Part shown: piece by piece, positions 1 to 12,586 of the stretch
Layout of the letters: each line of letters starts with the position of its first letter
How positions within the stretch are numbered: position 1 is the first letter of the stretch
From: Sipunculus nudus
Taxonomy: Eukaryota; Annelida; Sipuncula; Golfingiida; Sipunculidae
Direction: 5' to 3'
Assembly (NCBI GenBank): GCA_026874595.1
Contig: CM049315.1
Span: 7,872,664 to 7,936,663 of the forward strand
DNA: 64,000 bases
Position numbers and translations under genes: made by a program
The notes under the pieces: generated by a model
Told to the model about the DNA's origin: nothing
What the model saw: the letters and a program-made list of their open reading frames with translations, nothing else
Database searches by the model: none

Positions 1-148
1 CAAAAAGTAACTTTAGTATTTCAAAGCAGGTGTAAGTCACAGATGTCATACAAGATAATTACATATCCAACAAGTAGGCCTAACGCAAAAGACCTTAAAA
101 ATACTGTTCCAAGGCTCGCCGGCCCCATATATCTGCAAATGAAGACGT

Positions 149-308
149 GGGGTGTGTTGCAATAAGGTGACTTAAGTCATGTAGGTGACTTAAGCCCGGG
201 GGCACCTGTGTGTCACTATGGTAACCATTATGACGTCACAATTGTCACAATGGTATTTAGGCCCGCAACTGGGCTTAAGTCCAGTAAAATGTTATTGCAA
301 CAGGCCCC
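149..308. mobile_element. Short inverted-repeat (MITE-like) element, copy 1
   Basis: The left end GGGGTGTGTTGCAATAA is mirrored at the right end by TTATTGCAACAGGCCCC, giving imperfect terminal inverted repeats around about 160 bp. The interior carries several CTTAAG palindromes (GACTTAAGTC, GGGCTTAAGTCC) and one TGACGTCA. Similar CTTAAG-rich sequence with GTTTCAATAA ends recurs near 14525-14640 and 18003-18182, which supports an interspersed family. No coding capacity. The family is not recognised and the exact ends are uncertain. Confidence 0.45.
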
Positions 309-496
309 AGGTCTTTAACAATGATGTTTTTTTCTGCTAGGGTACTGTTTCCCTTGACGAATTCTTAAAGATAAAAAAATTGGACAAAAAAGGTTCAGGT
401 ATAAACTAAAACGCTCACCATGACTGAAAGTCAGTTAAGATAAAAAGGACAGTTCTGACTGACTTACAAAAAACAGTGGCCAATTAATATTTGCAC

Positions 497-502
497 TTTA
501 TT
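497..502 (-). promoter_or_regulatory. Candidate poly(A) signal of the receptor gene
   Basis: TTTATT on the plus strand reads AATAAA on the minus strand, 16 bases past the receptor stop codon. The 3' UTR would be very short, so a later signal outside the window is possible. Confidence 0.35.
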
Positions 503-517
503 CGAAACTAAAATGTC

Positions 518-1529
518 CTAGTTAATGCAACGTAAAATAGACCTGAGTTCGTTTCGCATCTGTTCACTTGTAAATATGTAAATAAAAAACGAACTTCCAT
601 AAAACACAGGCATTAACCAAGCAGTCGCCTTATAAGCGGACGTTTGAGGTTTACCAGTTAAATATTGAATTGTAAGAACAACAGCCACCGGGCAGTTACA
701 AGATAAAAAGATCAAGGTGAGCGCAATGGCGGTCCCTCGAAATTTTGTAATGGCGACTGTTAACGAATGTGCATTTGCGCGGACAGCTTGTCTTGCTTTC
801 CTGGCTCGAACTAACTGAATCATAGTAAGTATGTTTATTATGATCAGGATGACGATAGTAATAACTTGGGCGGCTAAACCTGTGGCTATATTGACGTTTA
901 ATGAGAGGCTATCACACTGGGGTGTATTAAAATCAGAGATGATTAGGCCGACTGAATTCATCATGCAATATAAAATTAATTGAACAAACGTAGCTACACC
1001 AATTCTCTTATGTGACCACCAGATGGCTGCCTTGAACGGAGAGGCCACGGCCCCCAACTGCATGGTGGATATCCCTATCATTGCCCCATACCCGACACAC
1101 AGAGACACTGTTGCCCCGAACAGGGCAACTGGGCACAGATAACCGGGAAGGGTAGCCATGTGTTTGCCAACGGCGGTGACAGCTATCATAAAGGTTAGAA
1201 ATGCAGCATTTGACACACACATACAACCAATAAACCATGAAATGGCCTGTGATCGAATGTTTTTCCTTACTATCAATACAATCCCAATCAGATTTAGACA
1301 GAGACTCGTGCTCAGTACCGATATCCTAAGGTACATTCCTACCAGGATGATTGACACCGGTTCTTGGGGACCAGACTCAGCTGTTGTCATGTCCGAAACG
1401 CCACTACCGGTTGATTCTTTAGTCAAGTTGCCCGTCAAGCTTGACAGAAGGTCAAGTGTGGTTCCTGTTTCGTTATTCGTAGAGCTTGTCCCATGAATGT
1501 GTAGGCCTAAGGTTGTTCTCAGTGGAAAC
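518..1529 (-). CDS. Divergent class A-like G protein-coupled receptor, terminal exon
   Basis: The frame is open on the minus strand from 1672 to the TAA at 518-520 (384 codons). The first 47 codons look intronic: a good 3' splice site (TTTTTCAG) ends at 1530, so the exon is taken to begin at 1529, and any upstream exon lies at higher coordinates and was not found. The product has seven hydrophobic segments. Numbered from codon 1672 these include about 106-135 (TM1), 143-168 (TM2) and 178-208 (TM3), followed by TM4-TM7. Cys180 at the start of TM3 and a Cys in loop 2 (NTPQCDS) could form the usual disulfide. The extracellular N-terminus is Ser/Thr-rich with NET and NLT glycosylation sites. Oddities: the TM3 end reads TMQLGAVASPF where DRYxxVxxP is expected, and TM7 lacks NPxxY (SSFFIYIF). 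It is a plasma-membrane receptor with unknown ligand and could be a divergent peptide or orphan receptor. Seven helices are clear; the subfamily is not. Confidence 0.72.
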
Positions 1530-1837
1530 CTGAAAAAGACACAAAGTGGTTTGTCAGCATTTAGGATGTTAAAAGGGATTTCAAAATAATAAAATAATAA
1601 CATTAAGTGTTTATATAGGCAAAATTTCCAATAACCAGCCTCACAAAGCAAACGCACATACAGCGGGAACACATAGGCCTATTTCCTTGTAAAGCCCCCA
1701 TCATCCATTTCCCATAATCTTCTATCGTTTTATAAGGTTATATTGTAATATACCTCTCTATTTTATTGTAATAAAGCAGGTCTCTCTTTTAATATTGCTC
1801 TCTTTTGTAATTTGGTTCTATATTGTATAATTCTGGT

Positions 1838-2040
1838 TACCGCTGCCAAGCGGCGGGAATTATGTTTTTGTGGCGTTTGTTTGTCTGTGTGTTTGCATAT
1901 TAGCAACATTACTCAAAAAGCTATTAATGGGTTCTGATGACATATTCATGGTGGCTCGGCAATGTTTACACGGGGGACGTAGCAGGTGATGATATGTCAA
2001 TATTTGGAGTGCGAGTTGTGACGTCACAGAGGACTATGAC
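1838..2040. repeat. Dispersed repeat, copy 1
   Basis: The stretch reading GGGAATTATGTTTTTGTGGC, followed by GTTTGTTTGTCTGT and AGCAACATTA, recurs near 2942-3040 with substitutions. This shows a dispersed repeat family. No gene seen in 1680-2940. Confidence 0.4.
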
Positions 2041-2941
2041 ATCAGTCAAAGGTATCAGTTAATCAAAGTACAGCATGGGGCCACGTTTTTTTTTTTTTTT
2101 TAGGGGGGGGGGGGGGCACGGTTGTTGTTTGTTCTTTTTATAGTCCTGGGCCCTGTTGCAATAAGAACTTAAATGAAACAATGCCCCCCAGGGGATCGAG
2201 ATAGGACCAAAAAACCCGACTTTGGCAAGCTGCAGTACGCTGTTTTAGCGTAGACCGGCATAAGTCCTGGAAATCCCCTTTTTCAAAGCAATCTACTGGT
2301 GGACGAGTGACACCTTTTAAACGTAAGTAGCGTCAAAGATCTTTTTTTTTTATTGCCGAGTATAAAAAGTTTTTATTACTGTTTTGTAAACAACATCTTA
2401 CAATTGAAATAGTAACTATATGTGGTCACATCTTGTTTCTAACGAGTCCGAAAAATGCAAACATGCAACTTTGGCAATGCACATGACATATGATACAACC
2501 CGGCATAAAATATACTATATAGCCCATGAAAAAATAATAGTGAAGCAACGGACATTTCATAATTTAAGTAAAACTACATAAATGTTAACATGAAATGGTC
2601 ACATTATTTGATGATTGTCCTGATAACTGGTGTTAGTGGGTATCAAGTTCTGCATCTTAAAATTTTAAGGCTTTTTTGTGCATGATAATATGATATGCAA
2701 GAATCAATGAAATATATATTTGCAGGTAAGTCTGCAATTCTGCTGCATTTAACTGATACTCCATTTATAGCACAACAGTTTGTCTGGTAATTGTAACTGG
2801 TTCATGACAAATGGACTTCTTCATATTTTATTAATAAACGGTACACATACATTTTCTCAATTAATGAGTCTTCCTTTAACATTTGCCTCGGCTCTGAGAG
2901 CTCATTTATGCCTATTTCTTCAGTAGTAACGTGTAAGTCTG

Positions 2942-3182
2942 AAAATAATTTCGGCTTTGCCTGTTTTCGGGGATAATGTTTTTGCGGGCGTTGGTTTGTT
3001 TGTTTTTCTGTAAGCAACATTAATAAAAAATATAATAACGGAACAATTGATTAAATGTTGGAGGTGATCCGGATCACCATCTGGTTCCAGGTTTTTTCAA
3101 AGGAAAAATGCTGCATTTTCATATTGAATTAATGAGCTGCCTTGGCGGAGGTCCTCGCTCTGCGAGTGCTTTTCTGGTTATA
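2942..3182. repeat. Dispersed repeat, copy 2
   Basis: Related to the copy near 1838. It continues into TTGGCGGAGGTCCTCGCTCT and GCGAGTGCTTTTCTGG. No open frame of note. Confidence 0.4.
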
Positions 3183-3189
3183 ATATGTA

Positions 3190-3440
3190 GCAAATAGGGA
3201 TATATACAACTACATTAAGTCGACCGGCCATGTCCTAAAAAAAAACTTCCGATTAAATTTTTTGTTCAAGGCTGGCAACCGCGCTGGAAAGAATGACCAT
3301 GGTGCAAGGTTTCAGAATCAACCAGTTGAAAAGGAAGCGTTTGACCTTCAAGGTCACAGTTCAAGGTCAAATGTGGTCAAATTTTATTTTCATCTATTTT
3401 TTCAAATATATCTGCAAATATACTTATAAAAATCATTTTG
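3190..3440 (+). repeat. Dispersed repeat, arm of an inverted pair
   Basis: GTCGACCGGCCA, GTTCAAGGCTGGCAACCG, AAGGTTTCAGAATCAACC and a double AAGGTCA motif occur here. The same order is found on the opposite strand at about 7600-7895. The two copies are inverted about 4.4 kb apart. Confidence 0.5.
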
Positions 3441-4229
3441 TACTGAGATAAATTTGATTTTTACTCATGGAATAAACAATAAATAAATTGTGAAAATAAA
3501 TGCAAATTTGTCCTGCAATATGGGGTTTATGTAAAAGACAAGGACACATTTCAGTTTCATATAGCGTTAGGTTCCACACATACTTAAGATGGAACAAATG
3601 AGTTTTCGGACGTTTCAAATAGGTGTAATGATGTTTTGTTAAAATTCTGTGGTTATATCGAAGATCAACGGGCCAAGGGTAATCAAACAAATAATAAAAC
3701 AGCGTTTCAATATCATTGTCCTTTCTATATCCTAAATTGACAAATATCAACAGACAAGTGACAAGAAAAAAAATACATCCTTTTTGGTATAACCAAGGAA
3801 ACATGAGTATATAGGTGAGGTAACTTGTGTGTGTTTTTTTTTTATATTTTTAACTTCAAGATCGTAATTTAATGTCAAAAAGTCAAATAGGGGAAACTAT
3901 ATTATTAAAAAAAGAATCCAACCATACTATTCTTTCATTTTGATTATGTAATAATTGAGTTGGTTGGTTTATTAACCCTCAAGCGACCAAGCTATTTTAG
4001 CGACTAAAATGACCAATAGGCGTCATTAAAGATCCCATTACATTTTACACATAAATAAAATATTCTAACGGTTTTGGTTAGATGATCCCACTTTTACGTC
4101 TTCCATTCTTTATAAAAGACATTCTTTGGTGTTTTAATGACAATTATTTTTGTTTTCATTCATTTTGAACAAAAAGGAGTAAAAAAACACAAGCTAGAAA
4201 ACCTGAGGTTGAACGCTTGCCGGAAGGCA
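3441..4229. other. Stretch with no recognised gene
   Basis: AT-rich non-repetitive sequence. The frame at 3433-3804 minus (123 codons) has no recognisable motif or splice context and is not annotated as a gene. Confidence 0.4.
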
Positions 4230-5290
4230 AAATGTGGAAATGACAAGGTTTAACAAAGTCATATGTCCTTATGGAAAAACAAGAGGTGGAGGTAAGGAAA
4301 AGCCAAAAATAATTAGGTAAATTTGAAGTTGATACGACCATTTTTGACCAGGTAATGAGGAAAATATAGTTTCGAGGTTTTTAGATAACCTTAACCTTGT
4401 CCGTTAACCTATATTGACCGAAAACAACAGGTTACCTAAAGTTTTGTTTTTTCGTCATCTCTGTAAGTTTCAAGGTGATTGCTGCAAAACTGCGGCCTGT
4501 AGTTTGCTAAAATGTCAGACAGATCATTGACAAAGTTGACAACCACAGAGAAACAGTCAGATATACTGACAAGATGACACAAGGTCAACATAGGTTGATC
4601 ATACCGTAATATGTGGAATGTAAAGACAAACAAAATGAGGTAAGGATAAGGCTGATACGACCATTTTAAACCAAATTATGAGGAAAATAAAATTTCGAGG
4701 TTTTCGATTACCCCTGACCTTTACCTTTGACCTATATTGACCAAAAAACAAAAGGGCACATAGAAATTAAGTTTTCCATATCTCTGAATGATTCAGATTT
4801 TTTCGGCGAAACTGTGGCCGTTAGTGTGCTAAATGTCAGAGAGAACATCAAAGTCTTTGAAAAAACAACAACAGAGGAACAGACAGACATACTGACAAGG
4901 TGACACAAGGTTGATAATACCATGGTATGGGGAAGGGAAAGATGAACAAAATGACTTAAAATTGAGGGTGATACGGCCATTTTTGCCCTGTAAAGTTATG
5001 AGGAAAATAACGTTTCAAGGTTCTTCAATGAACTTGGCCTTTGACCTATTTAAATAATCCACATACGGCTTCAAGAATACGTTCCGATATACAAAATGTG
5101 TAAGTCACAATGTGATTTCTGCTAAACTGTGGACTGTAGAATCCTAAATGTAAGACGCAAGAAATAGTAAGAAGGCAACATTGAGGACAATAACAAACAG
5201 ACAAACATAGTGACAAAGTGACACAGGGTTGAGACCAGATGACCTACTTATGTTATCGAGAAGACTCAGAGGAAGTAAATTAGCTATAGT
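4230..5290. repeat. Tandem repeat, unit about 310-325 bp
   Basis: Landmarks recur in order: TGATACGACCATTTTTGACC, ATGAGGAAAATA, TTTCGAGGTTTT, a block of GACCTTTGACC-like motifs, and ACTGACAAGGTGACACAAGG. TGATACGRCCATTTT starts near 4330, 4654 and 4968, so at least three diverged units are present. Frames on the minus strand (4436-4633, 4732-4980) are by-products of the repeat. Confidence 0.6.
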
Positions 5291-5813
5291 TTCTGTAATT
5301 GAGGTTCATAGTTCTGGAGATATGGTCAAAAAATTATATGTTGTGGTGTAAATAGTGCAGCGTCTCCTAGCGACCATATTCCAAATCTGAAGAAAAAAAA
5401 TTGAGATATTGATGTAGGATATAAGATATATCAGTTTCAAGACGATTCTTGCATACTTGAGGCGTCTAGGCTATCACCAGCCGGTATCTCAAAATATCTC
5501 GTTTGATGATATTGCGAGACTTGTAATAAAATCTTGTAGCATTTCTTGATATCTACCTATGCAAAAACTAGAACGCTGTAGCTTTAAAACTGACCAAATA
5601 AGAAATATAAGACCCTTTATTTTGAATTTCATGAGATTTCCCATAAATGCGTCACCATGGTAACGGCAGATGTGGGTCATTTACATATCAGAGAAAAGGC
5701 CAAGGAATGACGAAAGCGACTACGTGTATCCGCCAAAATCAGAGTAGGACGGGGGAAGTGAGGCATGGATTGAGTGGCAAGGGGAAATAGAGTTACATGT
5801 GTTACATATTTGA

Positions 5814-7370
5814 ATGGATGTCTGCCAAGTAAACTTGATTGTAGGTGGCGCCACCTGTTATTTGAACGAGAAACTACCCAAGATGTACACACATGCAAAA
5901 TCTCAGGTGGCAAAGTCAAACCACTGCAGAGATATGAGTGATTTTATCCCACAGCAGACAAACAGATGGGCGCTGTGCAAAAATGGCTGCAGATGGCGCC
6001 ACCATTTTTGTATATGTTATAAAGTTATCCAAGGGCTACATTTGTGTAAAAGTTTTTTCCTGATTGGTCAAACGAGTCCGGAGACATAGGCATTAATGTC
6101 TGCAGCGTGAACGTGAATGAAGCTGGCGCCACCTGTCATAAAATCAAGAAAGCTATCGAGGATGTATACGCATGCCAAATTTCAGGTAATTTGGTCAAAC
6201 GACTGAAGAGATATGAGTGATTGTAACCCAAGGCAGACAAACAGATGGACGCTGTGCAAAAATGGCTGCAGGTGGCGCCACCATTTTTGTGTAGGTTATA
6301 AAGCTATCCAAGGGCTACATTTGTGTAAATTCTTTTACTGATTGGTCGAACGAGACCGGAGATATAAGCATGGATGTCTACAGCGTGAACGTGAATGTAG
6401 GTGGCGCCACCTGTCATAAAATCAAGAAAGCTATGCGGGATGTTTACGCATTCCGAATTTCAGGTAATTTGGTCAAACGAATGCAGAGATATGAGTGATT
6501 TTAACCCAAGGCAGACAAACAGATGGACGCTGTGCAAAAACGGCTGCAGGTGGCGCCACCATTTTTGTGTATGTTATAAAGCTACCCAAGGGCTAAATTT
6601 GTACAAATTTTTTTTCCTGATTGGTCAAACGGTTCCCGAGATACCGTGGTTGGCTTCATATTCGCGAGGCAGAAATTTCGCGATTTCTCCATTTTAAATG
6701 TTTCGCAAGGGTTTCATTTTCGCGATCTCACCAGAACCTATATCAAATCTTTGGTAAATCATATACCTGTGTGTATTATAAGATGAAAATAAGTCATGAG
6801 TTCGTGATATTCTTCTCATATAACGATGGGCCCGTACACACAGCACAGGTAGTTTAGTTCAAATTGAAGGGAACGTTTTCCCGATACCTGCATGGATGTA
6901 ACTTATTATAATATTTCTTACTGTTCTAACCTATTCCCATACAAGTATTGGCTACACTAAATATGAAGGACACACTCAATTGGCCAGTTATTCCCGAGGG
7001 CTTCATTTTCGCGATTATTTTCCATTCGCGAATATCGCGAAATTAAAACCCTCGCGAACAAAAAGGCAACCACAGTATATACATGGATGTCTACAGCGTC
7101 AACGTGAATGTAGGTGGCGCCACCTGTCATAAAATCAAGAAAGCTATCTAGGATGTATACGCATGCCGAATTTCAGGTGAATTAGTCAAACCACTGCAGA
7201 GATATGAGTGATTTTAACCCAAGGCAGCTGAACAGATGGACACTGTGCAAACATGGTTGCAGGTGGCCCCACCATTTTTTGTGTATGTTATAAAGCTATC
7301 CAAGGGCTACATTTGTACAAAATTGTTTACCTGATCGGTCAAACGGTTCCCGAGATATGTGGGTTTATGT
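5814..7370. repeat. Tandem repeat of about 278 bp containing GGTGGCGCCACC
   Basis: Units start at about 5814, 6092, 6370 and 7083, marked by ATGGATGTCTRCAGCGTGAA. Each contains two GGTGGCGCCACC-like palindromes, one near the start and one mid-unit, so the 278-bp unit is a dimer of about 140 bp. The third unit is interrupted by the MITE at 6642-7077; with the MITE removed, the spacing returns to 277 bp. The repeat is related to the degenerate array at 18780-19260. Confidence 0.8.
6642..7077. mobile_element. 436-bp MITE with TA target duplication (Tc1/mariner-like), copy 1
   Basis: The element begins TACCGTGGTTGGCTTCATAT and ends CAACCACAGTA, with inverted CTGTGGTTG ends flanked by TA on both sides. 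The interior is studded with TCGCGA palindromes. It sits inside unit 3 of the 278-bp array, and the uninterrupted units show the empty site GAGATA followed by an ATGGATGTC-containing stretch. A second, nearly full-length copy is at 17476-17922. No transposase frame, so it is non-autonomous. TA duplication is typical of Tc1/mariner-type transposition; that assignment is inferred. Confidence 0.85.
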
Positions 7371-7599
7371 GTGGAAACAGACGCACAAAAAAAAATGCAT
7401 GGGTCATATTGTTGGTTCAATACTTCTCAGCAAGTTTGCTAAATCATAACAAGAACGTACGGTCCAGCGCATTATTTCTTGGAAGTTTCATAAAAAATTG
7501 GAAGTCGGTTTAAAGTTGCTCAAGTGAAGCCATTTTCGGAAATCTTTACTAATACCTTAATAAACCAACCGACTCACTTTATACATGCTTAAAATGAAA

Positions 7600-7895
7600 G
7601 TATCCTGTATTTGGCTTTTTAAATATATATTTGGAAATATAATGTAATTTGAAACATGTGACCTTTTGACCTTGAAATTTGACCTTAGAAGATAAAAATA
7701 TTAAAATTCACCGTTTCCACATATACATGTATATATCTTGTAGCTCCATGACTCCTTGGCAACCGGGTGATTCTGAAACCTTGGAAGAATTACATGGTTA
7801 TACTTTCTAAACCGGCTGCCAGCCATGAACAAAAAATGCCGTCTAAAGTTTTAAATAAACACATATCAGCGGGTTAGCTGGTCGACTCATAGCAT
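7600..7895 (-). repeat. Dispersed repeat, second arm of an inverted pair
   Basis: The reverse complement of this stretch shares GTCGACCAGC, GTTCATGGCTGGCAGCCG and AAGGTTTCAGAATCACCC with 3190-3440, followed by AAGGTCA half-sites. It is not related to the neighbouring 278-bp array. Confidence 0.5.
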
Positions 7896-8091
7896 TGTTT
7901 AGCAAATGCTCAAAATTAAGCGTTGGTTCTGTTAGGAACAATACGCTGACGATGTCATCTGGGTCACTTGTTCCAACGTTTGCTATTCACGCAACGCAGT
8001 CCAAGCGCAGCTCGACCTCATAAAAAATCAACCAGTGCAACACCTGGAGAATAATTCTAAATCCAACCAAGACACAAACAATTTAGTTTAG

Positions 8092-8128
8092 CAGGGGCGT
8101 AGTTCATTTGGAATTTTACTTAGTCTAA

Positions 8129-8190
<62 letters not shown>

Positions 8191-9430
8191 CTTTGCTATC
8201 AGTGGCGGATCCAGAGGTCCCTGCTTATGACGAAATAAGCGTTCGCTCGTTAGAGTCTTTTAAGATCGAGTTCATCTCTCTGGATTTGCTGGTCTCTGCT
8301 GCTGGGGCCCGAGCCGGTGCCAGGCCCGCTCGGGGCTTTGTGGTTGGGGATTGATTGCTTTCCTCTGTCACCGGTACGGTGAAACGGCGGCGGCCCTTCG
8401 CGACACTTTGCTTGGCTTGGTGGCATCATATCTGTTGGCTCATCAAAATAACGCTAATAAGAGGCGCGCAGGGCTGTAGTCTTGACTACAGCAACCTGTA
8501 GCTGCTTGACAAGCAAAAAAACATCTTCGGTCAGTCAGACGCGCGGCCCCTTTGAGCTGTAATATCTCTCATTTTATCAATTTCCCATTTTTTTAAATTT
8601 TTTTTTATGTTATCTGCAGTTAATAACTTTAAACTCATTAGTTGAGGAAGAGGATATTTATGAACAGCTACAAAACAACTGCAGAGCAGCAGGCCCTGAT
8701 GACAGTCGACCGTGAACAATCTCAGGGCTCCTCTGGTGATACCGGTACTCAGACTCGCGATCTGTGCTCTTAGGTGTCCTTTGTGCTGTTGAGACCACGG
8801 CACCGGTAAAATGCAAAGTTTAAAACAAAACTTCACATATCAGTTATTTTACTCCGAGCCTTACATTGATAAGATCATTTTTTCTCAAGTTTTAAACGTA
8901 TATGCGCCTTTGCGCCACTGCCTTTAACATGTTTAAAACGACTGAAATTTTATATCCTAATTTGAAGAAATATAAATATTAAATATTGAACCTCTCTACA
9001 GTCTGACTGTATATCGCAAAGACATTAGGGACATTTTTTCAGTAACAGAAAATCCTCATATTTTTTTGGTGAAAATTGCCTCATAATTTCCTCTTTACAT
9101 TGCATATTCAAACAATTTCCATATATGGTATTCCCCCTCCCATACCCTCTCCATGTACCTTTAATTAACCTTAATATAACCATGGTTCATTACTGAAAAT
9201 ACACAAAAAATCTATATTTTCATACACTAAAATATATAACGTATAATAATAATAATAATAATAATATATATACATATATATATATACCCATTTATATATT
9301 AATCTTAGTTTTCATAATACACATACATATTAGCGACCGCCCCCCCCCCCCGCCCACTTCCGTTCTCGAATTTCTGGATCCGCCACTGTTCATCGCCCCC
9401 TCTCCTTTCTCAGTCCTGACAACGCCCCTG
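8092..9430 (-). mobile_element. Composite TIR element, copy 1 (CAGGGGCG outer, CAGTGGCGGATCC inner ends)
   Basis: The outer ends CAGGGGCGTAG and CGCCCCTG are directly flanked on both sides by GTTTAG (8086-8091 and 9431-9436), a 6-bp target duplication. Inside, a second inverted pair CAGTGGCGGATCCAGA / TCTGGATCCGCCACTG encloses most of the body. The sequence between outer and inner ends, including TTTGCTATCAGTGGCGGATC, is shared with other copies, so the nest moved as a unit. It contains an (AT)n run at about 8133-8186 and poly(A/T) tracts. No transposase frame. It belongs to a cut-and-paste-type family that I cannot name with certainty; hAT-like is a guess. Confidence 0.75.
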
Positions 9431-11070
9431 GTTTAGTAGCTCCTACAAATCAAAATACTTTGAACCCTTAAAATTGTTAGGTGAGAAATTAAAAGACTTG
9501 ACGCTGCCAGGTGTAATTATTGACCAGAAAAGCGCCCTATCATAGAGCATACCAGTAAACTAATGTAAAGTAGGATTAATGCTCTGTGTGCTATATAAAC
9601 GGACCTAAACTGGAGACAGCTACACACCTATATAAACAATGGATCCGACCTGTAGGCGTTCAACAAAACCAAACCCTCAGTGCAGCCTTGGGAGTTAGTA
9701 TTTCACTTAAACATCAGAACTAAGAGCACGCACAAGCACACAGTCTGTTAGAGATTACATGAATGAACAATCCGTCCACATTTAAAACAGGATAAAACAT
9801 TAACTCATTACAAACTTAACAAATGACCACAAGCATACTTTAGCCAAATATAAATACGGTTCTCCTCCAGACATAATCCTACCAAATCCTATGTAGAAAG
9901 AGATCAATATCACTTCCACTAAGCAAGCATTCTGTTCTTACGTTGCATCCAGTTAAATATTTATAGACCTTCGCTTTTCATCTCTATCTCCTCTGAATTT
10001 ATCTTAACCTTTTGGCCTTATAGTAAATAGATAATGATTAACATTCACTAAGATATCATCTTTATCGTTGCTGAAGGAGCGCCAGGGGCGGGGGTCGTGG
10101 ACTCCCTCACCTGCGACGCACGACTGCCATAGTTTCCTTCTTTAGATTTAGAAGTGTGAAAGCTTAATTTTTGCAAACCAAATTAGATTATTTCAAGTTT
10201 TGTCTTCTTTCTGAACGATTTAGCATTTGAATTGTGCCCTCGAACCATATACAAATTCTTTAATTCAATAGTTTAAAAAAAACTTACAAAAAAGTCTTTC
10301 TAGAAACATTGTTACTTACGTGGCGTTTGAAGTTCCGTCTTCGCTATGCATAACTGTAGTTGTTCGTCTCTTCGTGTTAATAACTAAAATTCTTTACCGA
10401 ATCTCTTTACTGCGTAAATAACTGGCTCTCGATAATGGGTTTCAGCGATATAGGGCGAACTTCGGGCGTGGAAATGTTTATATTCATATCCAGTGCCTAT
10501 TTAAAAGCAGATTGGCTGAATCAAGATTGCCTGGATGACGCATTTGATATGTACGAGAAATTTGTTTGATTTCCTGTCCTTTCTTATTCTGTTTTCGATC
10601 AATGTTTAGTTCTGATGACAATATTGAGCTACTCAGTTGGGAGCGTCTTGATTACAATACGCCGCGCTCCGTTATCCAACTGTAACCTAATGCTTCTTTT
10701 TGTTATTTCTTTGAAACTTCATATGAAATACGTGCCCACTTTTTCGTCCTTACGTATATCATCTTTGATCATCAACATCCATCTATCATGTCAGCAGGTG
10801 TTTGTTACGCAGTACTGAACCGTTATTAACTTCAAGATGATTTATAAGGGTACCAAACAAAGAATGTGACTAAAGTACCCATGGTTCACACATAGGAAAT
10901 AATTATTCACTCTGCTAGTTTTTCATTCTTCCGGAATTTTAATTTGTTGAATTTTCACCGAGGGCATGGCTATAGTGATCCTTGAGCCATGGATTAATCT
11001 AAACATAGTCTGAAACGATTTTTAAGATGCTATGTGGTTAATAATTAAAATAGGAAAATTGTGTCCGCAT
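9431..11070. other. Stretch with no recognised gene
   Basis: Ordinary AT-rich sequence; no repeat array or credible coding exon was recognised. The small frame at 10615-10818 plus has no motif. Confidence 0.35.
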
Positions 11071-11084
11071 ATATATATATATAT

Positions 11085-11127
<43 letters not shown>
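11071..11127. repeat. (AT)n microsatellite
   Basis: A nearly pure AT dinucleotide run with one AG interruption. It produces the spurious Ile-Tyr frame on the minus strand. Confidence 0.9.
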
Positions 11128-11128
<1 letters not shown>

Positions 11129-11744
11129 TTGTAATACAGACGGGAGCCCAGTCCGCGACTACTGTGGTTGCGTGAACAAGACTTGGTTGATTTATAAAGT
11201 AGCCGACTTTCAAGGCGCGAACTGACTTAGTTTCATATGCCTTGACACGATTCACGTTTATTTGGTGTAACAGAGTAATGTTTGTTACAGTGTATTTATT
11301 TTATTTCAAAAACATTTGGTATGATTTTAAGTGTAATTCATTCAATCAATCATGTTTACAACAAGGCCTTCATTACATAATGAGGCTTTCTTATGAGATA
11401 GAATCATTAGTACTTTTATTATTAATTACCGCTTAGTTTTTCCTCCACTTTTGCAATGTCTCCTATGTTGAATAGAAGAAATGCTATAAAATCGATATAC
11501 ACCGTTTAAATTAATCATACCATTGATCCCTCTCATACATTTTTGGGAGATATATCTGCAAAGCTAAGACACTATACCTATGACAGTTAATAAGCAGGAC
11601 TGGTCCCCGAAATGTTAGCACTGGACCCCGACTGGCGACAATAGACTCTCACTGGCGGCACTAAACCCTGGCTGAACTGGACTGGGTGTGTGGCTGGCTT
11701 CTGGACACCGAAGACTGCATGACAACTCGTTGTATGCGACCCTG
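11128..11744. other. Stretch with no recognised gene
   Basis: Unique-looking sequence leading into the satellite. From about 11600 onward, short CTGGNNNC-rich repeats (ACTGGTCCCCGA, ACTGGACCCCGA, ACTGGCGGCACT) foreshadow the array. Confidence 0.35.
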
Positions 11745-12523
11745 TGACTGGTCCATGTCTCCTGTCTGTTCTCTTTCTCTCTCTTTTTCTCTCTCTCTCT
11801 CTCTTCTTATTCAAGGATTCAGAATGTGACTGGTCCTCGTTTTCTGTTTTCTTTCACTTCTCACGCAAGGGTTCAGAATGTGACTGGTTCTTGTTTCCTG
11901 TATGTTCTCTCTCACTTCTCACAAACGGATTCAGAAAGTGACTGGTCCATTTCCCCTGTCTTCATTCTCTCATTTTTTACGCAAGGATTCAGATGTGACT
12001 GGTCCTCGTTTTCTGTTTTCTTTCACTTCTCACGCAAGGGTTCAGAATCTGACTCGTTCTTGTTTACTGTATGTTCTCTCTCACTTCTCACAAACGGATT
12101 CAGAAAGTGACTGGTCCATTTCCCCTGTCTTCATTCTCTCATTTTTTACGCAAGGATTCAGAATGTGACGGGTCCTCGTTTTCTGTTTTCTTTCACTTCT
12201 CACGCAAGGGTTCAGAATGTGACTGGTTCTTGTTTCCTGTGTTCTCTCTCACTTCTCACAAACGGATTCAGAAAGTGACTGGTCCATTTCCCCTGTCTTC
12301 ATTCTCTCATTTTTTACGCATGGATTCAGAATGTGACTGGTCCTCGTTTTCTGTTTTCTTTCACTTCTCACGCAAGGGTTCAAAATGTGACTTGTTCTTG
12401 TTTCCTGTGTTCTCTCACTTCTCACAAATGGATTCAGAAAGTGACTGGTCCATTTCCCCTGTCTTCATTCTCTCATTTTTTTACGCAAGGATTCAGAACG
12501 TGACTGGCCCTTGTCTCCTGTCT

Positions 12524-12586
<63 letters not shown>

